Positions 9,160 to 19,772 of a stretch of 42,579 nt of DNA are shown here, in pieces. The position numbers and the translations under genes are program-made. The first letter of the stretch is position 1. Each line of letters begins with the position of its first letter. The stretch lies in NCBI RefSeq assembly GCF_030077865.1, contig NZ_JASDDP010000020.1; one strand, given 5' to 3'. Source of the stretch: Mycoplasma_H phocimorsus. Lineage in GTDB: Bacteria > Bacillota_I > Bacilli_A > Mycoplasmatales > Metamycoplasmataceae. Under the pieces are notes generated by a model that was given only the letters and a program-made list of their open reading frames with translations, made no database searches and had not been told where the DNA came from.

Positions 9160-11796
9160 ATGAATAAAGTAAAATTTTTCTTTAAATCGCTATTTAATAT
9201 GAAAAATTGAAAAAGATGATTAATTATTTCAATAACTTTCATCTTAACAATTCTATCAATTGTATTTGGTAGCGTTTTTTCTGTTTCTAAAAATATTAAT
9301 AAATCGATTGAATATGGAGGCGGTATCAGTGTTACTGTTCAAGTTAGAAATGAAGATGGTTCCGAACTTGATCCTAAAAATGAAAGCAATAAAGAGCTTG
9401 TTCAAACCATTTCTAGATCATTACAAAATCGTTTAACTGGCGGAATTGGACTTAATGGTATTACAACAACTGTTGATGGTAATGATAAAATTACTGTTCA
9501 AAAAAGTGGTGTATTAACTTCACAACAAATTTCGGAATTTAAAAAAGAAATAAGTAAAAAACCAATTCTTACAGTAACTGATATTAATTTAAGACCAATA
9601 TTTGTTAATGGAAAATTTAATGATGATTTTATTAATAATACTGATTATAATTCTTTATTAAATGAAAAGAATTATTCTAGATTATCAGAATTTGTTCCGC
9701 CCCTTGAAGCTAACCAAGCTAGAGCAAATATAGAAGCAGGTTCTCAAAGAAATATTGTTGATATTCAGTTAATTTCTGATGATAATCATATATATGAAAA
9801 AGAATGAACAAAAGCAACAAAATTTCTTGCTGAAAATCATTTGCCAATTTTAATGTGATTGAATCTTGATGAGTTAAGAGAAATAGCAATTACAAAATAT
9901 AAAAGAGAATGAGAAAATGCTCAAATGAATCCATATAGATTTGTGTATGTTAATGAGCAACCTAACCCCAATACAAATGATCCAAACTCTCAAAATTCAT
10001 TTTTAAGTGGTGAGTTAAAGAAAAATGTTTTTGACGCTGAATTATATTTAATTTCTGTTGCTAGCGTTTCACAACCGTTAACAGGAAATAGATTTAATAT
10101 AAGTGGTAATTTTACTCAAGATCAAGCAAAAAAATTAGCCCTTGATATTAATTATGGTGTTGCCCCTTATAAATTAGAAGCAAGATCAGAACATTTAATA
10201 CCAGCAGGAGCTCAAACAAATTTTGATTCAGCTATTTATGCAGGGTTAATTGTATTTTTATTAATTTCATTATTTATGATTTTTAATTATGGTTTATTTG
10301 GATTATTAAGTACTCTTTCAATCGGATTATATATTTTCTTCACATTATTAATTTTTCAACAATTAGGCGGTGAATATTCACCTGCTACAATTGCTTCATT
10401 AATAATTGGTATTGGTCTTAGTGTTGATGCTAATATTATTACTTATGAACGATTTAAATCTGAAATTAAAAATGGAGAAAGCATTGTAAAATCAAATAAA
10501 AATGCTTACAAATTTTCTCTTTCTTCAATTTTAGATGCAAATATTACAACATTAATTGTTTCATTTATTTTGTTCTTTTTTGGTTCTATTACAATTAAAA
10601 GCTTTTCTATATCTTTAATTTTATCAATTACATTTACTCTTTTAGTAATGTTATTATTTAATAAATTTTTAGCAACTTTACTAGCCGGAATTACAACATT
10701 ACAGAATAAAAAATGATTATTTGGAATTTATTGATTATCAAAACCTAAAGAAAAAATACTTTTAAATAGAACAAAACGATTTATTAATTATTTTAAACTG
10801 GGTAAAGTAATGTTCTTTTTATCATTTGGATTTATTTTTGTAATGCTATTTGTTTATATGGGTTTTGCAATTTATGGTAAATCATTTGGTGGGCCATTTA
10901 GTTTATCACTTGAATTTACAGGAGGAACAGAATTATTTATAGAAAAAAGTAAAGAATCATTTGAATTACTTTCATTTGAACAAGCTCAAGTATTACAACA
11001 AGATATAATTAATCGTTTTGCAAATGATTTTGTATTAAATGCTTCTAATTTTCGGATAACAGAAAATGGATCTACTGATAATTATGCACTTATTCTTAGA
11101 ACCGTAAATATAATTCCCGATAGTTATATTCAGTATTTAAGAGGTAGTGGTTTTGTACCTAATAATCATACTATTTCGCCATTTGAAGCAAGTGAATTAG
11201 TTAAAAATGCTATTTTAGCTATTAGTCTTTCATTTATTGGAATTATTATTTATACATTATTTAGGATGAGATGAACATATTCAATTGGAGCTATTATCGC
11301 TTTAATTCATGATTCTTTATTCGTACTTGCATGTATTTTAATGATTCAAGTGCAAGTAAGCCCAATTATTATTGCTGCCATACTTTCAATTGTTGCTTTT
11401 TCTATTAATGATACTATTGTAATTTTTGATAGAATTAGAGAAGTTATTGAAAATGAATATTCAAATATACAGTATACAAAAGAAGATTTAAGAAAAATCA
11501 TCAATACTTCAGTAGCTCAAACTATTAAAAGGTCTATCCTCACATCATTAACAACAATTTTATCAGTAGTAATTCTTCTTATTTTTAAAAATGCTTCAAA
11601 TTTCTCATTTAATATTATTATGTTATTTGGATTAACAGTTGGAACATATTCTTCAATTTTCATTGCGACACAAGTTTGATATTTATTTGAAAAAATAAGA
11701 ATAAATAAATCACAAAAAAGAATGCGTGACAATTATTGAAAAACATCAGATATTGCTGAGCAAGTATTTCCAACAATTAATGATTTCAAACAATAA
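9160..11796 (+). CDS. secDF: Fused protein translocase subunit SecDF
   Basis: SecDF is a membrane accessory of the SecYEG channel that uses the ion gradient to help pull proteins out. The 878-residue product joins SecD and SecF. The SecD half has an N-terminal helix, a large exported domain starting at IEYGGGISV, and a conserved transmembrane motif (IIGIGLSVDANIITYERFK). The SecF half has LEFTGGTELFI and the motif FSINDTIVIFDRIREVI. About twelve hydrophobic segments are expected. Many tryptophans are TGA. The start has no ribosome binding site but a -10 element directly upstream. The heavy surface-protein coding of the window makes export capacity relevant. Confidence 0.93.
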
Positions 11797-11798
11797 AT

Positions 11799-11819
11799 AA
11801 CACCTTTATGGTGTTTTTT
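11799..11819 (+). terminator. secDF terminator
   Basis: AACACC-TTTAT-GGTGTT stem-loop followed by a T tract, starting three bases after the secDF stop. Confidence 0.82.
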
Positions 11820-11905
11820 CTTTTATAAAAAATATTAATAATTTGTAATTGATTGTTAAAATAATAAATATATTTTTAAACCGATATATTCTAAGGATGG
11901 TAAAA

Positions 11906-12364
11906 ATGATAAATAATAATTTAAAAATTATTTCCTTAAATTTTAAAGAAAATACATTTTATTTTTCAGTTTTTATGCCTTTTATTAAATTAGAGAATTA
12001 CGAAAAAGCCCAGCTATTTGAAATACATTCTCTTGAATATAAAACTTCTCAAAATTTTTTTAATAATTTTCTTTTAAATATTAAAAAGAAAGATTTTTTA
12101 AAGTATAAATTGCCAAAAGAAAAAACAAAAAAACAATTAAATGAATTAAAAACAAATATTAGCATATTTTTTGGTAAAGTTTGAGCAAAATTAGAACCTA
12201 TTAAACCAGTTTTGTTAAGTGTATTTTACAATACTCTTGCCCCTGGTGTTAACTTTCAAATTTACAGTTTAAATCATAAAAAAATAAGCAACAAACAAGA
12301 AAGAACAAATTTAATTAATAAAAACACTAAACATATAAACAATAAAAATAACACTAAATTGTAA
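11906..12364 (+). CDS. Hypothetical protein
   Basis: A 152-residue, Asn/Lys-rich soluble protein that I do not recognise. The ATG at 11906 is preceded at 8 nt by AAGGA; an upstream in-frame start at 11849 lacks such a site. One TGA tryptophan lies near the middle (GKVWAKLEPIKP). There is no signal peptide and no convincing membrane helix. The centre holds a moderately conserved-looking block (APGVNFQIYSLNHKK) and the C terminus is a low-complexity Asn/Lys tail. It sits alone between the secDF terminator and a convergent pip. Confidence 0.7.
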
Positions 12365-12493
12365 GCCTGGCACTTTTTTTAAAAATTTAATTTATTTTGG
12401 CAGTAAAAAAATATAAATATGTCAAAATTAATAAATATAAAACAAAAGTATTATTAATATTATATTTTCAACTTATGTAGGTAAATTAAATAT

Positions 12494-12537
12494 AAAAAAC
12501 CAAATACAAAAATTACAAAGTTTGTATTTGGTTTTTT
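12494..12537. terminator. Bidirectional terminator before pip
   Basis: A 17-bp perfect stem with ACCAAATACAAA as its core and a 10-nt loop carries A and T runs on both sides. It serves the hypothetical gene at 11906-12364 and the convergent pip. Confidence 0.85.
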
Positions 12538-12576
12538 AATAATATTATGAAAAGTTGAAAAAGCAAAAAATAACTT

Positions 12577-13512
12577 TTATAACTCATTGCCTTGTTTTAT
12601 TAGTTCTAAAGCAATATTATTTTCTCATTGACTATGTGCAGCTTTTTTAACTAATATTAACTTTGAATTTTGAAGTTTTTGATGTAATTCATAAGCACCA
12701 ATTGGAAGGCAATCAATATCATATTCACCATGAATAATAGTAATTGGTAGGTGATCAATTTTTTGTATATTTTTCAGAATAAAATTTTCTTCCATAAAAC
12801 AATGATTTTTAAAATAAAAATTTTCAAAAAAAGCAAGTTGAATAATATTTTTTTTATTATTCTTATCTAATTTAAGTATAGATTTAGTTTTATTAATACT
12901 TACTAATGAATTTTCTCAGTTATATCATCTTAAAGCAGCTTTCTCAATTTTGCTTTGATTATTAGAATTAAAAATTTGATAATACTGTTGTACGATATCG
13001 CCTTCTTGATCGATATTTTCCACAAAAGAAGAAAATTCAATAGGTTTTAAAAATCTCGCTCCATAACAAAATCAATTAATGTCAAATATTCTTGCTAAAA
13101 ATATTCCTCTTAATAACATTTTGCTAATATTTTCAGGATATTTAATAGCATAATAAAGTGCTAGAGTTGTACCTCAGCTGCCACCAAATATATTAATTTT
13201 GTCAAGATTATTTATTTTTCTTATTTCCTCAATATCTTGTGCTAAATCTTCAATTGTATTATTATTAGTTTCAAGTCAAGGTGTAGATTTGCCGCATCCT
13301 CTTTGATCTATTAAAACAAACATATACTTTTCTGGATTAAAAAATCTTGTCGATTTATTATTATTTCCACCGCCAGGGCCACCATGAATAATAAATAGCG
13401 GTTTACCATTTGGATTACCTAGTATTTGATAATATATATTATGATTATCACGTTTTAAAAAACTTTCTTTTATTAAATTGGCAGTTTTATACAAATATTT
13501 TTTATTAATCAT
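12577..13512 (-). CDS. pip: Proline iminopeptidase
   Basis: An alpha/beta hydrolase of peptidase family S33 that removes N-terminal proline from peptides in the cytosol. The 311 residues match the family length. Visible are the oxyanion motif HGGPGG (from residue 43), DQRGCGKS (from 69), the nucleophile elbow GGSWGT (Ser112), the catalytic Asp in HGEYD and the catalytic His in KAAHSQWE. Three blocks are joined only when TGA is read as Trp. The start ATG lies 6 nt after a TATAAT and lacks a ribosome binding site. Peptidases like this help a host-dependent bacterium use host peptides. Confidence 0.93.
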
Positions 13513-13518
13513 AAATAA

Positions 13519-13524
13519 ATTATA
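13519..13524 (-). promoter_or_regulatory. -10 element of pip (leaderless type)
   Basis: A perfect TATAAT on the minus strand lies 6 nt before the pip ATG. The expected transcription start coincides with the start codon. Confidence 0.6.
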
Positions 13525-13570
13525 ACAATTAAATAATTAAGCAATTTACAATAAAAAGCACTTTTTTGCA

Positions 13571-13576
13571 TATAAT
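13571..13576 (+). promoter_or_regulatory. -10 element of the DnaI-like gene (leaderless type)
   Basis: A perfect TATAAT lies 6 nt before the ATG, with no Shine-Dalgarno sequence. It forms a divergent pair with the pip promoter 47 bp away. Confidence 0.6.
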
Positions 13577-13582
13577 ATCAAT

Positions 13583-14443
13583 ATGAAATTAAAAGAAATT
13601 ATATTTAAAGATAAACGTGTTATTGAAGAATTAAGTAGAATTAAAGCTAGTTATAAAGAAGTAGAAATTTATTGAGAAGAAGTTGTTGCTTATTTTAATC
13701 AATTACAAGCGAATGACATTTACGATTCAGGAATTATCCCCTCTTTAAAAAGAAGAGCAGATAACTCTATTTATTACTTATTTAATTTTTCTTCAAGTGA
13801 TGATGTTTTAAAACAATATAAATCAATTAATTTTATTTACAATTTTTTAAGCCCAATGTTTAATAATCCTGCTTATAATAAAGCTAATATTTTTCAAGTA
13901 ATGAAAAATGCAACAAGTTGAGAACTTGAAAATAAGGATAATATAGAAAGATTTTTAAGTTCATTTTTTATTAATAATAATTTTAATAAGGATTTGTTTA
14001 TATTTGGAGAATTTGGTTCTGGCAAAACATATTTTTCAAGCGCAATTGTAAATGAGTTGGTAGCAAAAAATAAAAGAGTGGCATTTATCAATACAATTAA
14101 AGCGTGTCAATATTTAAGACAAGATCGTAGTAAAGAAAGTGAATTTATTGAGGATTTAATTGATATTGATTTACTTATTATTGATGATTTAGGTAAAGAA
14201 CCAACTAATAAATATTATTCATGATTTTCTTTAGAAGTTATTTATTCAATTTTAATTGGTCGTCAAATTAGTGGAAAAAAAACACTTATTAATTCAAATC
14301 TTACTATAGATAAATATCTTTCATTAATTCAACAAACTGAAGTATTATCAAATTCATATGGTATTGTTGATCGCATGAGAGAATATTTTAAAAATAATAC
14401 TATTAGTATAATAGCCAATGGGAACATTAGAAAAGAACAATAA
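13583..14443 (+). CDS. dnaI: DnaI/DnaC-like replicative helicase loader
   Basis: An AAA+ ATPase expected to load the replicative helicase DnaB at the origin or at stalled forks. In its 286 residues an N-terminal region of about 115 residues (helicase-interacting in the family) is followed by the ATPase core. Walker A is GEFGSGKT (about 142-149) and Walker B is LLIIDDLGKEP (about 196-206). The sensor/arginine region around YGIVDRMREYF is typical of DnaI. Two TGA tryptophans occur. The N-terminal zinc finger of classical DnaI is not visible. DnaA would be the main alternative among AAA+ proteins, but its DNA-binding domain IV is absent. Confidence 0.85.
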
Positions 14444-14472
14444 AAAAAGCAAATTAATGATTTGCTTTTTTT
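14443..14472. terminator. Bidirectional terminator overlapping the ATPase stop codon
   Basis: AAAAAAGCAAAT / ATTTGCTTTTTT stem with a 5-nt loop between the convergent DnaI-like and ATPase genes. The last codons and stop of the ATPase gene (14454) lie inside the hairpin. Confidence 0.85.
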
Positions 14473-17129
14473 CTTCTTATTATTCAATTTTTAATTAATG
14501 TCGATAACTCAAAAATTATAAAAACAGCAATTAAAGGCACAAATGATATTTCAACTAATTTAATATTTGTTAAAATTTCATCACTAAGCTTGAATATTCT
14601 TGCTAAAGCAGGTATAAAAAGAACTAGTAAAAATCAAAACATTGAAAAAATAACTGAAATATAAACAAGTTTGTGTTTAAGTGGATTTGAAGTAATGATA
14701 TTTTTACTTGACATTAAATTTAATGAAGAAAGCACTGCTGATATTCCCAAAATAACAAACGCTGCAGTAGAACCATACTCACTAACTTTTTGCGGCATAT
14801 TTAAATCAATTGCTAATTTAGCAGCAAAATAGTATGCTATTAATGAAATTAAACCAATAATAATACCATATATTAAAACTTCAATGCCCATACCTCTTGC
14901 AAAAATATTTTCATTTTTATTAATAGGTTTTTGATTCATATAATTAATATTATTTTTTTGCAATCCTAGAGCTATGGCAGGAAAACCGTGTGTAAATAAA
15001 TTGATTCATAATAGCTGTGTTGCCGAAAGAATATAAAACTCTGTTTTAAGATTCGCTATTTGTTCTTTAAAAATGATGTTAAATATTATTAAACCAAAAA
15101 ATACAAGAATAATTTCTGCTAATGAAGTGATTAAAAGATTTTTAATAACTGTTCTAATTGTTTCATAAACACTTCTACCTTTAGATACCGCTTTTACTAT
15201 AGTAGCAAAATTATCATCAACTAAGATCATATCGCTTGCTTCTTTCGATACTTCAGTACCAGTTATACCCATGGCACATCCAATATCAGCTGCTTTAAGT
15301 GCTGGAGCATCATTAACTCCATCACCTGTCATGGCTACAACATTTTCTTTTTTTTGCAGTATTTTAACAATTCTTATTTTATCTTGTGGAGTCACTCTAG
15401 CAAAAACTGAACAATGGTCAATTTTACTTGATAATTCTTCATCAGTCATTTTTGCTAATTCAAAACCTTGAATAGCAAAATCACCATTTTTAAATATTCC
15501 TAATTGTTTAGCAATAGCTACAGCTGTAGTAGCACTATCTCCTGTTATCATAATTGTTTTTATTCCCGCTTTTTTACAAAGAGCAATCGCCTCTTTAGAT
15601 GATTCGCGAGGCGGGTCAATCATTCCGATTAATCCAACAAAATTTAAATTTCTTTCAAGCTCCTCTTGCGTTTTGTTTAATTCTTGTTTTTCTAATTTTT
15701 TAAAGGAGATTGCCAAAGTTCTTAAAGCTTGATTTGCTCAAGAAGATACTAATTCAAAATCCTCTTGCATAGCATTATGAGATTTTTTTAAAATTATTTC
15801 AGGCGCTCCTTTAGTAATAAGATAATAATCATCATTAATTAAATTAATTGTTGACATCATTTTTCTTTCAGAATCAAAAGGAAATGTAGCTATTCTTTTG
15901 TATTGTTTTTCTAAATCACTTTTTGTTTTATAAATATTATTTTTAATACCATAATCAATAAATGCTAATTCAGTAGGATCTCCAATATATTGAAGTTGAT
16001 CATTATGTTTCTCTATATGCGCTTCAGAACATAAACTACCATAAATAATTAACTGTTCCAAAGTGATATTTTTAACGCTTTTATTTGTAATAGTCATTTT
16101 GTTTTGTGTTAATGTGCCAGTTTTATCTGAACAAATAACACTAGTTGAACCTAAAGTTTCAACAGCCATTAAATTTTTTACTATGGCTTTTTCTTTAGTC
16201 ATTTGTTTAACACTAAGTGCAAGTATTATTGTTGAAAAGGTTACTAAACCTTCAGGAATAGCTGCTACCGCTAAAGATATACTATTCATAATATTTTCGC
16301 CCCAAATTTTTGGCATTTTTAAATCTGCATTATTAATTACTTGAAAAATAACTTGAACAATAAATGTTAAGGCAAATAATACAAGCCCAGTATATCCAAA
16401 AATTTTTCCTAATTTATTAATTCTTTTTTGTAATGGTGTTTCTTTATTTTTTTCATTAGCAAGCAAAGAAGAAATTTTTCCTATTTCAGTTTCTTTAGCT
16501 ATTTGAGTAATTTTTATATAAGCACTACCATTTACTACTTGCGAAGAAGAAAATACTTTAAATTCTTGTTCACTAATAGGTAAAGAAAAATTAATATTTT
16601 TGTTAAATTTTTTTTCTACAGGCATTGATTCTCCTGTTAGTGATGATTCAATAACTTTAAAATTTGAACTTGAAATTATAATACCATCAGCAGGCACAAC
16701 ATCACCTGCTTCAAGAAGAACGATATCATCAATAGTGAGAAATTCAGAATAAATTTCAGTTAATTTATTATTTCTTAAAACTTTAACCATTAATGGATTA
16801 AGTTTTGAAAGTGATTCTACGGCTTTAGAAGATTTAATTTCTTGAATAAGTCCAATAATTGCATTAATAATTACAACTATCAAAATAATACAAGGCTCTA
16901 CAAATGAAATTATTAATTCAGATTTAGATATTTCCTTGAAACTAATCATTCGATAAATCGCCATTGAAAATGAAAATATTGTTGCAATTAAAAGAAGAAT
17001 CACCATTAAGTCTTTAAATTGTTCAAAAAAGATTAGCAATAAACTCTTTTTTTTCTTTTTTTCTAATGTATTTAAACCATAAATTTTTTGATTTTCTTCT
17101 ACTTGTTTTGTTGTTAAATTTTTAATCAT
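14454..17129 (-). CDS. pacL: P2-type (Ca2+-transporting-like) cation ATPase
   Basis: An 891-residue P-type ATPase that pumps a cation, probably Ca2+ by family, across the membrane. It has the actuator motif SLTGES (about residue 165), phosphorylation site CSDKTGTLTQNK (Asp at about 334), the nucleotide domain with a KGAPE motif, and the hinge MTGDGVNDAPALKAADIG (about 603). Two clusters of C-terminal helices follow. Helix M4 carries the P2A motif AAIPEGL (about 288). In M6 the usual N-x-x-T-D-G-L-P is NLFTHGFP, so the ion-ligand Asp is His. The start lies 9 nt after a TATAAT with no ribosome binding site. Ion specificity cannot be proven from sequence. Confidence 0.9.
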
Positions 17130-17138
17130 GTCTTTTTT

Positions 17139-17144
17139 ATTATA
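17139..17144 (-). promoter_or_regulatory. -10 element of the cation ATPase gene (leaderless type)
   Basis: TATAAT on the minus strand, 9 nt before the ATG, with no Shine-Dalgarno sequence between. Confidence 0.5.
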
Positions 17145-17209
17145 TAAAAATGCTTACAAATTGATTTTTATAGTGTTATATATTTTTAATATGTGTTTTT
17201 AGTATGTGT

Positions 17210-17215
17210 TAATAT
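17210..17215 (+). promoter_or_regulatory. Probable -10 element of the APC permease gene
   Basis: TAATAT, 9 nt before the ATG. No ribosome binding site is present. The hexamer is weaker than the others in this class. Confidence 0.35.
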
Positions 17216-17224
17216 TTATATGTT

Positions 17225-18589
17225 ATGAAAAAAAGATTAAATGAGAGGCAGTTCACATTACTTGCTATAAATTACATTATTGGGTTTGGATTTGTCTCTA
17301 CAATTCTAAGTGTTGTTCAAATAGGTTATTGAAGTTTTGTTGTTATGTTTTTGGCAGCATTAGTTTCGCTTGGAACTATGCTTTCAGCTTCAAAACTGGT
17401 AAAATCATACCCAAATGAAATTGGCGGTACAGTTGCTTATGCTGAAAAAACCGGTAATAAAGAATTAACATTTTTTGCTGCAATGCACCAATATATTCAA
17501 GTACCACTTTTTTCAGCATCGGGACCATTATTTCTTGTTTCTATTGCTGAAATTTATACAAATAATTCATTAATTTTATGAATGACAAGAGGCGTAAGTC
17601 TACTTATATTTTTTGTGCTTGTTCTTATTTCTATTAGAGGATTTAATTTATCTAAATTTGTTATTTTAGAAATGTCCTTAATTAAATGAGCAGTTTTAAT
17701 TTTAGGCTTTATATTAGTTGCTTATTACTCATTTAGTGAATTTAAATTTCATGATAATATTATGAAATATCATAAATCAGTGTCAGCTGCTAATATTTTA
17801 AATTTAACATTACTTTTTACTTTAGCTTTTGGCGGAATTGAAACATTACCAAATATGACTAGAGAAGTAAAATTTAAAAATATTAGAAAAGTTCTTTTAG
17901 TTGTTTTTGCTGTAATTTTTACAATTTATGTTCTTATTTATTTTTTATTTTTAGGAACAAACTTAAATGAAATTAAAGGGTTTGTAAATATTTATGATCG
18001 TTTTATTGGGCCAATTGGTGTCGTAATTTTTGGTTTATATTTAATTTCTTATAATATATCTTCATATTTAACTTCTACTAATTTATATTCTAATTTAGTA
18101 GCATCAATATCACATAGAGGCTTTTTTCCTGAAACATTAGGAAAGAAAGATAATAATGGTGAATATAAAAATGCAATTATTTTTAATACATTAGTTATTT
18201 TAGTTTCAATGACTTTCTTCACCTTATTACCAGCATTTATTCCGCAACTTAAAAATTTTTTTAATAATGTTATTGCGTTAGGAATTACGGCAACTCTTGT
18301 TCAATATTTAACTAATTTTGTTGTTTGCTTTATTTTAGAAAAACAAAGAAAAATTCCAAAAATTCATATTATTGAAAAAATATTTTATATTGTAATATCA
18401 ATAGTCATATTAATAATTATTATTGCTACATTATTTCCCGTGGTATTTAATGAACCATGAACTGTTGCTAATACTGTTCAAGTAGTTTCTTATTTTTCAT
18501 TAATATTAATAAGTTATACAATATGAATTTCTATTTCTATAGTTAGGAAAAAGAGAAATCAAAATAAAAATAATAAAAAAGTTAGCTAA
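17225..18589 (+). CDS. APC-superfamily amino acid permease
   Basis: A membrane transporter of 454 residues with about twelve hydrophobic helices. The N-terminal block RQFTLLAINYIIGFGFVST corresponds to the substrate-binding glycine-rich first helix of APC permeases. A later FGGIETLPNMTREVKF matches the conserved helix 6 and loop motif (FxGxE ... ExK). Substrate is an amino acid by family; which one cannot be told. Several TGA tryptophans are present. The last 15 nt form the left arm of a bidirectional terminator shared with smpB. It is divergent from the cation ATPase gene. Confidence 0.87.
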
Positions 18590-18610
18590 ACAAACATAGC
18601 TAACTTTTTT
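18575..18610. terminator. Bidirectional terminator APC permease / smpB
   Basis: AAAAAAGTTAGCTA / TAGCTAACTTTTTT, a 14-bp stem with an 8-nt loop. The permease stop codon lies in the left arm. Confidence 0.88.
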
Positions 18611-18611
18611 A

Positions 18612-19043
18612 TTACATATAATTTTGCATTACTTTTCGAATTTTATTTCTAGTTTCTTCTTCGATTAATTTTGCTCTTTTATCAAATTTTTTAAGACCTT
18701 TTGCCAATGCAATTTCAAATTTAATTTTTCCATGTTTTCAATATACAGTTTTAACAATAATTGTTAATTGTTTTTTTTCTGCATCACCTTTTAATTTTTT
18801 GATTTCATTTTTATGTAATAATAATTTTCTTCTTCTTGTTGTATCACTTTTTTCAAGCATATATTCTTTAATATAACACTCATCAACATATAGCTCATTT
18901 TTATAAATAGTACAATAACTATTTTTAAGATCAATATGTCCAGCTCTAATTGATTTTACTTCAGAACCATTTAAAACTATTCCAGCTTCATAAGTATTTA
19001 AAATCTCATAATTACGAATTTGAGATTTATTATTTGCTATCAT
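18612..19043 (-). CDS. smpB: SsrA (tmRNA)-binding protein SmpB
   Basis: SmpB binds tmRNA and the stalled ribosome to start trans-translation. The 143-residue protein carries the family motifs YEAGIVLNGSEVKSIR, YCTIYKNELY and TRRRKLLLHKNEI, plus a basic C-terminal tail (KGLKKFDKRAKLIEEE). I prefer the ATG at 19041-19043, 5 nt after GAAGG; an ATG 12 nt upstream (19055) is possible but has a weaker site. One TGA tryptophan lies in VYWKHGKIKFE. The tmRNA gene itself is not in the window. Confidence 0.94.
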
Positions 19044-19142
19044 ATTAACCTTCATTTCTTAATTTATTTATTAGTAATATTTATTTATTTAATTATAATA
19101 TATATTAATTATTTAGATATATAAATAGCAACAGGAGGAAAA

Positions 19143-19733
19143 ATGAGTTATATTGAATATAATGAAGTATTAAACAATGAAAAGAACAAGCTTTTTTATT
19201 CAAAAAAAACATTAATTTTTAGAGTTTTATTACTTTTTACATTTATAGGTGCATTAGTATTTTTAGGTAATATATCTTCAAATATGAATGTAAAAAACAT
19301 GAATAAAAGTATTGAACTTCCTATTTGAGTTTATATTATTTTTGCAATATTTATGCTATTATTTATTGCAATTGCAAGTGCATTTTTTGCTTTAAATATT
19401 ATTGTTACAAAAAATTTAAATAAACAATTTTTTGCTAATAAACATTTTAAATCATATTCAGCATATGATAATATGGTTAAAATAGCAGGCAAAGAATATG
19501 ACAATAAAATAATCAGTGTTATTACATATTGTTTAATAACAGGCTTTATAATTAATGGAATTACAATGTTTATTTATTCAGCAATTAAAATGAATTTTAA
19601 AGACTCAATTACGGTTGGATTAGGCGTTATTTTCATTGTTATTGCAGCTATTATTGGAATTATTTATTTTATTAATAGAAATAAATATGTTCAAACAATT
19701 TTAAGTAAAAATTGAGAAAAATTAAAAGTATAA
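19143..19733 (+). CDS. Hypothetical four-helix membrane protein
   Basis: A 196-residue protein with four clear hydrophobic segments, at about residues 26-46, 60-85, 115-140 and 152-178. They are joined by short polar loops, and N- and C-terminal tails rich in Lys/Asn suggest both termini are cytosolic. A strong ACAGGAGG site precedes the ATG. I do not recognise a family. It lies upstream of the ABC-F gene but is separated from it by a palindromic terminator that overlaps its stop codon, so it is probably a separate unit. Confidence 0.8.
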
Positions 19734-19745
19734 TTATACTTTTTA
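19724..19745 (+). terminator. Palindromic terminator of the four-helix membrane protein gene
   Basis: A 20-bp perfect palindrome, AAAAGTATAATTATACTTTT, followed by further T. It overlaps the stop codon. Confidence 0.7.
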
Positions 19746-19772
19746 TTTTTTATTTATTAAAAGGAGAAATTA

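Noticed and set aside
12365..12493. A small gene between the hypothetical protein and pip
   Set aside because: No frame of useful length with a start and ribosome site; only AT-rich spacer before the terminator.
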